This document shows positions 17,004-24,615 of a stretch of DNA of 48,799 nt, in pieces. Each line of letters starts with the position of its first letter. The stretch's first letter is position 1. A model generated the notes under the pieces. The model ran no database searches. It was not told where the DNA came from and saw nothing but the letters and a program-made list of their open reading frames with translations. The DNA comes from an uncultured Campylobacter sp. (GTDB lineage: Bacteria > Campylobacterota > Campylobacteria > Campylobacterales > Campylobacteraceae), in assembly GCF_937996225.1 (NCBI RefSeq), contig NZ_CALKTC010000054.1:1-48799 (forward strand). Reading direction: 5' to 3'. The translations under genes were made by a program, and so were the position numbers.

Positions 17004-18706
17004 AAATAATCCTAGCGGTTTTTTTGATTTTTAGCCTTGGTTTTTGCGAGGGAAATTTTACGGCTGCAAATCCGAGCGCGCAGATCGGCTCCGGCGCGCT
17101 TCAAAACGATAAAAATCAGACGCAAAGCGCGGAGCTCGCTTCATCGCTAAAAGCTCAAATAAAAGCGATAGACGATGAGATCAAAAATAATATCTGGATC
17201 TCGCGCTTTTCAAATTTCATACGCTATCAAAATTTACAAAAGCAATCCAGCCAGCTCGAAGCGGAGCTAAAAAAGAGCGCCGGCACCGATAAGATCGCGG
17301 AGATTCAAAAAAAACTTCGCGCCGTAAAAGAGCAGCTCATACTGCTAAAAGAGTATGAAAAATCCCCGTTTTTAGATATCATCGCGATGCCTGAAACTCC
17401 AGAGCCCGCGCGCATTACAAATCCTTTTTCGATAATTTCTGGTTTTTCTACGATTAGAAATTTGCAAGCTCAAAAGATGGAGCGGAAAAACGCCATCGAA
17501 AATATTAAAGCTTTAATCGATAAACTTGAAGCAAAAAGGGCGCTATATGAGCGTTTGATGCAGATTGATACGGACGCAAGCGCTGCGGCGGAGCTTAAAA
17601 GCTTAGATTACGAGCTCGGAGAGTTCAGCTCCGCATACGAGATCGCGCAGACCACGTACGACGTTTACGAAAAAAAGATCAACTCGCAAATCGCCGTGCA
17701 GACCGCCGATATAAAAGCGCAGGCCAAGCGTGCGGGAAACATCGCCGTATGGATACTCGTAGTCGTCGCGCTGTCGTTTTTCTGCAAGGTAGTGGCGAAA
17801 AAATATATCAAAAACGACGAGAATTTTTATATCGTAAATAAAGCTATCAACGTTTTAAATTTCACGCTGATTGCGCTGATACTGCTCTTTTCTTACATCG
17901 AGAATATGACGCACTTCGTGACGGTTTTAGGCTTTGCCTCGGCAGGTCTTGCGATTGCGATGAAAGATATGTTTATGAGCTCCTTAGGCTGGCTTACGAT
18001 CGTGCTTGGTGGCAGCTTTCGCGTGGGCGATCGTATCAGAGTGCATAAAAACGGCGAGACCTACGTAGGCGATATCATCGATATTTCGGTGCTTAGGATG
18101 ACGATTTTCGAGGACGTTACTATGACTACGTGGAGAGAAAATAAACGCGCAGGCAGGGTGATTTTCATACCGAATAATTATATTTTTACCGATCTTATCT
18201 CAAACTACACTCATAGCGGGCTTAAGACCGTCTGGGACGGCATTAGCATACTTTTAACATTTGATAGCAACCATAAAAAGGCGATGTATCTCATAAAAAA
18301 CATCGTGCGGAAGTATTCCAAGGGCTACACCGACATCGCCAAAAAGCAGATGGGCAAGCTTCGTTCGCAATATAGCATCAAAAATCCAAACGTCGAGCCT
18401 AGAATTTTTAGCTTCTTCGAGCCATACGGCATTGAAATTTCGGTTTGGTATATGACGAACTCTTACGCGACGCTCGGGCTTCGCAGCAATATTTCGGCTG
18501 AAATTTTAGATGCGCTAAGAGGCGAGCCCGATATCAAGATCGCCTATCCTGCATACACTCTTTTTAACGGCAAAAATTATGCGGCGGCGGGCGGAAATTT
18601 TGCGGCGCAAGATCTCGGCTCCGAGCAGCAAGGCTCGCAAAATTTAAACGCAGCGGCGCAGGGTGCGGGCTTTGCCACAGGAAGCGGATCCGGGAGCGAA
18701 ATTTGA
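17000..18706 (+). CDS. MscS-family mechanosensitive ion channel
   Basis: Inner-membrane channel that opens under tension to release osmolytes. Layout: signal peptide (residues 1-16), a long periplasmic coiled-coil region (about 45-235), membrane helices from about 248, a pore helix region (LGFASAGLAIAMKDMFMSSLGWLTIVLGG in pieces: GFASAGLAIAMKDM, SLGWLTIVLGG), then the MscS beta domain (FRVGDRIRVH..GDIIDISVLRMTIFED, IPNNYIF) and alpha/beta C-terminal part. The extreme C-terminus after residue 530 is a low-complexity Gly/Ala/Gln/Ser tail, unusual for the family. Overlaps aroB by 4 bases and mtaB by 4 bases. Confidence 0.9.
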   Translation: MKIILAVFLIFSLGFCEGNFTAANPSAQIGSGALQNDKNQTQSAELASSLKAQIKAIDDEIKNNIWISRFSNFIRYQNLQKQSSQLEAELKKSAGTDKIAEIQKKLRAVKEQLILLKEYEKSPFLDIIAMPETPEPARITNPFSIISGFSTIRNLQAQKMERKNAIENIKALIDKLEAKRALYERLMQIDTDASAAAELKSLDYELGEFSSAYEIAQTTYDVYEKKINSQIAVQTADIKAQAKRAGNIAVWILVVVALSFFCKVVAKKYIKNDENFYIVNKAINVLNFTLIALILLFSYIENMTHFVTVLGFASAGLAIAMKDMFMSSLGWLTIVLGGSFRVGDRIRVHKNGETYVGDIIDISVLRMTIFEDVTMTTWRENKRAGRVIFIPNNYIFTDLISNYTHSGLKTVWDGISILLTFDSNHKKAMYLIKNIVRKYSKGYTDIAKKQMGKLRSQYSIKNPNVEPRIFSFFEPYGIEISVWYMTNSYATLGLRSNISAEILDALRGEPDIKIAYPAYTLFNGKNYAAAGGNFAAQDLGSEQQGSQNLNAAAQGAGFATGSGSGSEI

Positions 18707-19935
18707 AAATTTATTTTAAAACGTTTGGATGCCGCACAAATATCTACGACACGCAGCTTATCAAAAGTAACCTCAAATCGGGCGAGATCACGCACGACGA
18801 GCAGGGCGCGGACGTCGTCGTGATAAACTCCTGCACCGTTACGAACGGCGCCGACGCGGACGTGCGAAACTACGTAAATAAGATGAACCGCCTCGGTAAA
18901 AAGATATTGCTAACCGGCTGCGGCGCGGTTTCGCGCGGCGAGGAGCTTTATAAAAACGGCGCGGTCTTCGGCGTGTTCGGGATGTCGCAAAAGGAAAAGA
19001 TCGACGAGTTTTTGGGCTCGGAGTCGAAATTTTACGATATCGGAGGTCTTGACGGCGTCGAAAAAAACCTGGTAAGCGACTACGAGGATCACACCAAGGC
19101 CTTTATTAAAATTCAGGAAGGGTGCGATTTTAACTGCAGCTATTGCATAATCCCCTCGGTGCGCGGCCGCTCGCGCAGCAGCTCTGAAGATGCAATCTTA
19201 AAAGAGGCGGAGAGCCTTGCCGCAAACGGCTTTAGCGAGATCGTGCTAACCGGCACCAATATCGGAAGCTACGGCAAAGCCGCAGGTACGAGCCTCGGCA
19301 CGCTGCTTCAAAAACTAGGCGCGATACGCGGAATTCGCCGCATTCGCCTAGGCAGTATCGAGCCCTCGCAGATAGATGCGAGCTTTCGCGAAATTTTATC
19401 CGAGCCCTGGCTGGAGCGGCATCTGCACATCGCGCTTCAGCACACTTCGCAAAAGATGCTTAGCATAATGCGCCGCCGAAATTCCGCGCTAAGGGATTTG
19501 GAGCTTTTTTGCGAGCTTGCGGAGCGCGGGTTTGCGCTGGGGACGGACTTTATCGTCGCGCATCCGGGCGAGAGCGAAGAGCTTTGGCTCGAAGCGTTAG
19601 AAAATTTCAAAAAATTTCCGCTCACGCATCTGCACGCCTTTATCTTTTCGCCGCGGCAAGGGACCGCTTCGGCGTCGCTAAAAGGCCGCATAGACGGCAA
19701 AACGGCGAAGGCGCGGCTGAAGATGCTACAAAACATAACGGCGCTGAATAATTATAAATTTCGTCTTTCGCACAAGGTGCCGCTAAATGTGCTGATCGAG
19801 CGGAAAAATGGAGAGTTTTATGAAGGATATGATCAATTTTATGATAAAATTTGGATCAAAAGCGATGAGGATTTGTCGAAAAAATGGATGGAGATAAGAG
19901 ATTATGAGGTTAAATTTGATGGAAATTTTGCATAA
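18703..19935 (+). CDS. mtaB: tRNA ms2t6A37 methylthiotransferase MtaB
   Basis: Radical-SAM enzyme that adds a methylthio group to t6A37 of tRNA. The N-terminal UPF0004 domain holds three cluster cysteines (FGCRTNIYDTQL, NSCTVT, LTGCGAV), and the radical-SAM motif CDFNCSYC (CxxxCxxC) follows at about residue 143, then the GTNIGSYG and RLGSIEP segments. 410 residues with little or no TRAM domain, as is common for MtaB of Campylobacter. Start is TTG overlapping the mscS stop (TTGA). The end overlaps the start of the FtsH-like gene. Confidence 0.92.
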   Translation: MKIYFKTFGCRTNIYDTQLIKSNLKSGEITHDEQGADVVVINSCTVTNGADADVRNYVNKMNRLGKKILLTGCGAVSRGEELYKNGAVFGVFGMSQKEKIDEFLGSESKFYDIGGLDGVEKNLVSDYEDHTKAFIKIQEGCDFNCSYCIIPSVRGRSRSSSEDAILKEAESLAANGFSEIVLTGTNIGSYGKAAGTSLGTLLQKLGAIRGIRRIRLGSIEPSQIDASFREILSEPWLERHLHIALQHTSQKMLSIMRRRNSALRDLELFCELAERGFALGTDFIVAHPGESEELWLEALENFKKFPLTHLHAFIFSPRQGTASASLKGRIDGKTAKARLKMLQNITALNNYKFRLSHKVPLNVLIERKNGEFYEGYDQFYDKIWIKSDEDLSKKWMEIRDYEVKFDGNFA

Positions 19936-21688
19936 AATCAAAAAAAGCAAGCTAAATATAATTCTGATTTTTTTAGTGCTGCTTATCGTTTTGCTCTCGA
20001 TCGTTTATTTTAAAGACGATTCGCGATACATCACCGAGCGCGAATTTAGCGAGCTCGTGCGAAAAGATCAGATCAAACGCGCGCATATCGAGGACGGAAA
20101 TTTAAATTTTACCTACGACGGCAAACGCTATAAAATTTTAGTCGATCTCGTAGATCTTAAGGAGCTATCAAATCACGCTCTAATCAGCAAAGAAAAGGAT
20201 GATGGCACGAGCGGTATTAGCGCGACGCTCGTGATTTTTACGTTCGCATTTTTTCTCTTCGTGTATTATTTTGAAACCGTTTTGGCGCGGCGCCGCAGGA
20301 TGGACGGCGTAGGCACTGCGCGTCAAGGCGGCGCAAATGCAGAGCTCGGCGATCTTTCGCCGAGCGTTAGCGACGTAAGATTTAGCGACGTCGCGGGCAT
20401 CAGCGAGGTCAAGGACGAACTCATAGAGATCGTGGATTTTTTAAAAAATCCCGCAAAATACCGAAATTTCGGCATCAAGCTGCCGAAAGGAATTTTAATG
20501 ATCGGCGAGCCGGGCGTCGGTAAAACGCTTATCGCAAAAGCCGTAGCCGGCGAGGCGGACGTGCCGTTTTTTTACCAAAGCGGCGCAAGCTTCGCCGAGG
20601 TCTTTGTGGGCGTCGGCGCTAGGCGGGTTCGCGAGCTGTTTGCGAAGGCCAAATCCTGCGCGCCTGCGATTATTTTTATCGACGAGATTGACGCGGTCGG
20701 CGGCAAGCGCGGTATCGGGCGCAACGACGAGCGGGAAGCGACGCTAAATCAGCTGCTGACCGAGATGGACGGATTTGAGGAAAACAGCGGCGTGATGGTA
20801 ATCGGCGCGACCAATAAAATAAATTTGATCGACGATGCGCTGCTGCGCTCGGGGCGCTTTGATAGGCGCGTTTTCATCGGGCTTCCGAACTACAAAGACC
20901 GCATCGAAATTTTAAAAATTTATCTCGAGGGTAAAAGATGCAGCGCGAATATCAACAAAGTAAGTCGCCTCTGTGTGGGCTTTAGCGGCGCGGGAGTAGC
21001 GACGCTGGTAAATGAAGCTGCGATCAACGCTCTTAAGCGCGGCAGCGATACGATCGAGCTTAGCGATTTTGAAAATGTGCGGATGAGGGTCTTTTACGGC
21101 GTGCAAAAAAGTAGAATTCTAACCGAATACGAAAAGGAGATCCAGGCGTTCTATCAGGGCGCAAAGGCGCTTAGCGCGTATTGGTATTCGTTTGATTTCG
21201 AAAAAATAGAGCTTTTAAACGATAAATTTTTAAACGAGGATTTCGAGATCGAATCCAAAACGCAAATTTTAAATCAAATCAAAGTGCTTTTAAGCGGCAT
21301 GGCGGCGCTACAAATCCATAAAAACGACGCTTTTTCAAATTCTGCTAGCGACGTAAAGCAGGCTATCGCGCTGGCGCAAAAGATGGTTTTTGAGCTCGCG
21401 ATGGGCGATAGTTTCACCCCTAGCGCGCAGAGCGTGAATAAAATTTTGCAAGATTGCTACGACGAGGTAAGCGAGATAATCCGCACGATGCAGGATAAGC
21501 TAAATCAAATTTCAAAGCAAATTTTCGTCTATGAGTTCATAACTTTCGAGGATGTTCAAAAGATCTGCGAATCTGATGGTGTGGAGCAAGAAGGCGTCTC
21601 CGCGCAAGAGCAAGATTTGCAAAAGCTGGAAAAAGATAGCGAAAGCTCTGAAGAAAAGCCGCAAGACGGCACGCTAAATTTCGATTAA
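19904..21688 (+). CDS. FtsH-like membrane AAA ATPase with degenerate protease site
   Basis: 594 residues with the FtsH layout: two membrane segments (18-36 and 106-123) around a short periplasmic domain, then an AAA module with Walker A GEPGVGKT (201-208), pore motif FVG (234-236), Walker B IIFIDEID (256-263) and arginine-finger region RSGRFDRR (316-322). The C-terminal peptidase-M41-like region is there, but where FtsH has HEAGH this protein has YQGAK (417-421), so both zinc histidines and the catalytic Glu are gone. It should be an ATPase or unfoldase without proteolysis. C. jejuni has a similar gene next to mtaB, so the change may be old. Overlaps mtaB; ATG 19919 is an alternative start. 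C-terminus is acidic and Gln/Glu-rich. Confidence 0.9.
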   Translation: MRLNLMEILHKIKKSKLNIILIFLVLLIVLLSIVYFKDDSRYITEREFSELVRKDQIKRAHIEDGNLNFTYDGKRYKILVDLVDLKELSNHALISKEKDDGTSGISATLVIFTFAFFLFVYYFETVLARRRRMDGVGTARQGGANAELGDLSPSVSDVRFSDVAGISEVKDELIEIVDFLKNPAKYRNFGIKLPKGILMIGEPGVGKTLIAKAVAGEADVPFFYQSGASFAEVFVGVGARRVRELFAKAKSCAPAIIFIDEIDAVGGKRGIGRNDEREATLNQLLTEMDGFEENSGVMVIGATNKINLIDDALLRSGRFDRRVFIGLPNYKDRIEILKIYLEGKRCSANINKVSRLCVGFSGAGVATLVNEAAINALKRGSDTIELSDFENVRMRVFYGVQKSRILTEYEKEIQAFYQGAKALSAYWYSFDFEKIELLNDKFLNEDFEIESKTQILNQIKVLLSGMAALQIHKNDAFSNSASDVKQAIALAQKMVFELAMGDSFTPSAQSVNKILQDCYDEVSEIIRTMQDKLNQISKQIFVYEFITFEDVQKICESDGVEQEGVSAQEQDLQKLEKDSESSEEKPQDGTLNFD

Positions 21689-21717
21689 ATTTTAAAATTC
21701 CAATAAAGGAGAGGAAA

Positions 21718-22245
21718 ATGGTAAAAATAGGTGTTTTAACAATAAGTGATCGCGCTAGCGGTGGCATTTACGAAGATTTGGGAGGCAAAGAAATAATTGC
21801 CGTGATGGATGATTGGCTAACTTGCGAGAAAGAGTATTTTTATGAAATAGTTCCAGATGAGCTAGAGCTGATCAAAGATAAGCTGATTTATCTTTGCGAC
21901 GAAGCGGGTTGTGATTTGGTGCTAACTACGGGCGGTACGGGCCCTGCTCCGCGCGATGTAACGCCTGAAGCGACCGAAGCGGTAAGTGAGAAATTAATGC
22001 CAGGCTTTGGCGAATTAATGCGCGCAGAGAGCCAAAAGATCGTGCCTACGGCAATTTTATCGCGTCAGATAGCAGCGATCCGCAAAAAATCTCTGATTAT
22101 AAATTTACCGGGTAATCCAAAAGCGATTAAAGAGTGCCTTCTACCAGTGTTTCCTGCCGTGCCGTATTGTATTGATCTAATGGGAGGGAATTACATAACA
22201 GCGGATGAAAATAAGATAAAGATATTCCGTCCTAAACGCAAATAA
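21718..22245 (+). CDS. mogA: molybdopterin adenylyltransferase
   Basis: Adenylylates molybdopterin before molybdenum insertion in Moco synthesis, cytoplasmic. MogA/MoaB fold with the conserved TTGGTGPAPRDVTPEAT block and the closing LIINLPGNPKAIKECL segment; 175 residues is right. A strong AAAGGAGAGG precedes the ATG. It follows the FtsH-like gene by 29 bases and could share its transcript. Moco feeds the many respiratory reductases of Campylobacter. MoaB is the alternative name; length and PxxVTPEAT form favour MogA. Confidence 0.92.
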   Translation: MVKIGVLTISDRASGGIYEDLGGKEIIAVMDDWLTCEKEYFYEIVPDELELIKDKLIYLCDEAGCDLVLTTGGTGPAPRDVTPEATEAVSEKLMPGFGELMRAESQKIVPTAILSRQIAAIRKKSLIINLPGNPKAIKECLLPVFPAVPYCIDLMGGNYITADENKIKIFRPKRK

Positions 22246-22277
22246 TTCGCAAAATTTAGCAGGAATTAAATGATTTA

Positions 22278-22286
22278 TGATATTAT
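22278..22286 (+). promoter_or_regulatory. extended -10 promoter of the metal-ATPase cluster
   Basis: TGATATTAT, 25 bases before the ATG at 22311, with AAGGA as ribosome site. Separates the cluster from mogA. Confidence 0.5.
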
Positions 22287-22310
22287 TTGGGCACAAATTT
22301 AAGGAAAAAT

Positions 22311-22628
22311 ATGAAAATAAATCACAACGATATTTTGGAATTTCATAAATATTTTAGCAAAATCAGCCACAGCAAAGGCCGTATTCGTATCCGCGTAAGT
22401 CCTAAAATTAGAGAGTTGCGAGATAGCGTGAGCGAAGAGAGCCTAAAGGCTAAAATAGCTGCAATTCGCGGGATAAAAGAGTATAAATTTAACTCTCTAA
22501 TCGGCTCGCTGACGATTCATTATGATGAAAGCGTTTTCCCGATGCACCTTTGGGAGCAGTTTTTAAGTGGCATCAGTTCGCCTGAGCTAGTAGCGCTTGT
22601 AAATTCCAATATAGAGGCGATTTCTTGA
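22311..22628 (+). CDS. HMA-like small protein with Arg-rich motif (possible fez-type gene)
   Basis: 105 residues from the ATG at 22311, which has AAGGA at the right distance (a TTG at 22287 is in frame but has no such site). The pattern of a strand (RIRIRVSP), a helix (ESLKAKIAAIRG), and a strand pair (KEYKFNSLIGSLTIHYDE) is the ferredoxin-like HMA fold, but the CxxC metal motif is absent. Instead there is GRIRIRV at residues 23-29. The same type of domain starts the P-type ATPase downstream. First gene of the cluster; its stop overlaps the next TTG start. Likely role: partner or regulator of the ATPase, by context only. Confidence 0.8.
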   Translation: MKINHNDILEFHKYFSKISHSKGRIRIRVSPKIRELRDSVSEESLKAKIAAIRGIKEYKFNSLIGSLTIHYDESVFPMHLWEQFLSGISSPELVALVNSNIEAIS

Positions 22629-23236
22629 GCGAAGAAGCATTGCGTAGTACTAAAAAATCGCGCAAATTTTCTAATAAATCTCGGAATTTAAATGAGGCAC
22701 AAATTGCAGATATCGCTCTTTTGCTCGAAAAAGAGGCGCAAATTTTACAGTTTTATTCGCTGGGCGCAGTTAAATTTCAAGATAAAAAGTTAGGAGAAAT
22801 TCTATCTTTACGAGCTGGATTACTTGAGCGGGTGCTAGACTTTGCAAATTCTTGCGGGCTTGGCGCCACGCCTCCTGAAAATAGCAGTGAGGCACTGGCT
22901 GCAAAAGGTCTAAATGAGTTTTTGGCTTCGGCACTTTTGATAGAAAAAAGCTCTATGATGTTTTATGACGATCTAATTAATTCGTGCAAGAACGCGCAAT
23001 TTAAAGAGCTGCTGTATAAGGCGCAGGCGGTTTCGTATAATGAAATTTTGCCGATTTTAAAAGAATTAAATTCTAAATACGAGGCTGATTTAAATTCTTT
23101 GAATTTTGCTGATTTATTAAATGAAATTTTAAAGAATCCGCAGGGATTAGAGCGGATAATTCAAAAATACGATTTGCAAAATATCTTAAATAGCGCATTT
23201 TCCAATTTAATTAAAGGAATTTTGCAGAAAAATTAA
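22625..23236 (+). CDS. rubrerythrin/ferritin-like four-helix protein with degenerate ligands
   Basis: 203 residues, soluble, start TTG overlapping the previous stop (TTGA) with GAGG upstream. Four long helices are predictable at about 25-52, 53-78, 94-121 and 123-150. Helix 1 (LLLEKEAQILQFY) and helix 3 (LIEKSSMMFYDDL) carry the Glu and Tyr pattern of rubrerythrin-type diiron proteins. In helices 2 and 4 the expected ExxH is missing (LRAGLLERV and AQAVSYNEI). So the fold looks ferritin-like while the metal site looks incomplete. The N-terminus is Lys/Arg/Ser-rich. The setting with a metal ATPase makes an iron role attractive. Homology is by eye only. Confidence 0.65.
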   Translation: MSEEALRSTKKSRKFSNKSRNLNEAQIADIALLLEKEAQILQFYSLGAVKFQDKKLGEILSLRAGLLERVLDFANSCGLGATPPENSSEALAAKGLNEFLASALLIEKSSMMFYDDLINSCKNAQFKELLYKAQAVSYNEILPILKELNSKYEADLNSLNFADLLNEILKNPQGLERIIQKYDLQNILNSAFSNLIKGILQKN

Positions 23237-23243
23237 ATTAGGA

Positions 23244-23272
23244 TTGCAAAAATCTAAAAAAGTCGCTATAAT
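23244..23272 (+). promoter_or_regulatory. sigma-70 promoter inside the cluster
   Basis: TTGCAA, a 17-base spacer and a perfect TATAAT (23267-23272), 60 bases before the ATG at 23332. A second TATAAT at 23306-23311, only 20 bases before the ATG, may be another start point. These give the downstream genes their own transcription. Confidence 0.65.
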
Positions 23273-23331
23273 ATCAAAATCTATGTAAAGTTGATAAAAT
23301 GACTTTATAATCTTAACACAAGGAGAATGAA

Positions 23332-23823
23332 ATGCCGATCCCATTTCTAGCAGGTTTTGCGCTTGGTTGCGCGGCGGTTTACGCTTATAACAATCGAGAT
23401 AAAATCAAAGAAGGTGCGAATAAAATCGTAAGTAGCAAAAGTGTCGAGGAGCTAAAAAATAGCGTCAAAGGCGGAGCGGAAAAATTAAGCAAAAAATCAA
23501 AAGAAATTTTTGCGGAAGCCAAAGAAGGCTTAGACGATGTCGCTGAGGCGGTAAAAGGTAAAAGAAAGTCTGGTAGCAAAAAAGCTGCGACAAGTAGTGC
23601 TAGCACTGAAACTAGCACTGCAAAAAAAACTAGAAAAAAACCGGGACCGAAACCTGGATTTAAAAGAACTAAAAAATCCACCGCGAGCGCTAAGACTGGC
23701 GCAACACCGGTAGGTGAGACATCCGCAGCATCTACTACTCCGCTTAATATCCCGCAGATCGTAAAAATGGACGATAATTCTTCGGTAAAATTTACGTCCG
23801 CAGACGACAAATCAGAAAAATAG
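23332..23823 (+). CDS. YtxH-like single-span protein with Lys-rich tail
   Basis: 163 residues; ATG after a clear AAGGAG. An N-terminal membrane segment (IPFLAGFALGCAAVYAY, residues 3-19) is followed by an amphipathic coiled-coil stretch (25-80, alternating Lys and hydrophobic residues, YtxH-like) and a low-complexity Lys/Ser/Thr/Ala region with a GPKPGFKR element at about 104-112. Such basic tails can bind nucleic acid, phosphate or acidic surfaces. It sits between the rubrerythrin-like gene and a glycine-zipper gene. No enzymatic function suggested. The role in an iron-granule membrane is inference from context. Confidence 0.75.
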   Translation: MPIPFLAGFALGCAAVYAYNNRDKIKEGANKIVSSKSVEELKNSVKGGAEKLSKKSKEIFAEAKEGLDDVAEAVKGKRKSGSKKAATSSASTETSTAKKTRKKPGPKPGFKRTKKSTASAKTGATPVGETSAASTTPLNIPQIVKMDDNSSVKFTSADDKSEK

Positions 23824-23831
23824 AGGCTTAA

Positions 23832-24134
23832 ATGAATAGATCACTTACGACACAGCGTTCGCCGCTGGATCACGTTTTAAGCGGCGCTATAGCGGGGGCG
23901 ATCGGCGGTTGCGCCGTAGAGCTCGTTAAAGCCAAGGAAGGCAAAAGCAAATCTAAAGCGATTCGAGATGCGCTGGATATTGCGCTAAGCGGCGGTATCA
24001 TCGGCGGTGGCGCGATTTACAGTGCAAATAAGCTTGTACAAGGCGAGTATCTACGTGCCGCGGCGGGCGTCGCAGTATGTGTAGGCGCGCTCATTGCGGG
24101 TAGAAATTTTATTCTTAAGGTAGGCAATGAGTAA
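23832..24134 (+). CDS. small glycine-zipper membrane protein
   Basis: 100 residues with two or three hydrophobic segments: LSGAIAGAIGGCAVELV (17-33), ALSGGIIGGGAIYSA (51-65) and AAAGVAVCVGALIAG (75-90). The GxxxG-type repeats favour tight helix packing and membrane-curving or oligomeric assemblies, as in magnetosome and ferrosome small membrane proteins. A KAKEGKSKSKA linker separates the first two. It lies 8 bases after the YtxH-like gene and overlaps the next gene by 8 bases. I cannot assign a named family; DUF5132-like proteins have similar shape. Confidence 0.72.
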   Translation: MNRSLTTQRSPLDHVLSGAIAGAIGGCAVELVKAKEGKSKSKAIRDALDIALSGGIIGGGAIYSANKLVQGEYLRAAAGVAVCVGALIAGRNFILKVGNE

Positions 24135-24612
24135 TCCGTATATCACAAAAAAAGATTTGAAAGAAATTCTAGACGATTACGATTTTGGTGGCAATAAATA
24201 TTCTAACGGCTCTGCGGGCGGCTTTGCTGGCGATGATAAGCTCGGCGGTTGGGCAAAATGGATAAATGAGCGGGTAAATTCCGCACCTTTTAATAGTTCT
24301 GCTTCCAGCAATAACTCGGATAATAAAGATTCCGCCGCTCAAAGCTCAAGCGATGTAAATTCTACTCAGGGCTCCGCTTTCGGTGGAATTTTTAATTCCT
24401 TGGGTGGCAGGCAAAACGCGAACGGCTTATTTGGTAGCAACTCATTTATCACAGGCATCGTTCTAGGGGCTGCGGCGACCTATTTTCTCACCGACGAAAA
24501 CGCGCAAAAAAAGCTTTTTAAGCTCATCGCAAAGGGTACCGAGATGTTTCAGATGGGCGTTGAAGAGATGAAGGAGCGATTCGAAGACGCCAAGGCAGAG
24601 ATGCAAGAGTAG
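24127..24612 (+). CDS. Gly/Ser/Asn-rich single-span YtxH-like protein
   Basis: 161 residues. The N-terminus (residues 1-50) is soluble with a short helix (TKKDLKEILDDYDF); residues 50-100 are Ser/Asn/Gly-rich and likely disordered; then one membrane segment (SFITGIVLGAAATYFLTDE, about 105-123) and an amphipathic C-terminal helix (KKLFKLIAKGTEMFQMGVEE). The membrane segment plus helix has the YtxH look, like the 163-residue protein in this cluster but with the order of parts reversed. Ends with TAG TAG, 3 bases before the ATPase gene. No function recognised beyond membership of the cluster. Confidence 0.75.
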   Translation: MSNPYITKKDLKEILDDYDFGGNKYSNGSAGGFAGDDKLGGWAKWINERVNSAPFNSSASSNNSDNKDSAAQSSSDVNSTQGSAFGGIFNSLGGRQNANGLFGSNSFITGIVLGAAATYFLTDENAQKKLFKLIAKGTEMFQMGVEEMKERFEDAKAEMQE

Positions 24613-24615
24613 TAG

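Noticed and set aside
23291..23330. Possible Fur box in the second promoter of the metal cluster
   Set aside because: The AT-rich stretch with GATAAAAT and TTATAATC matches only about half the positions of a palindromic Fur site; typical for any AT-rich promoter.
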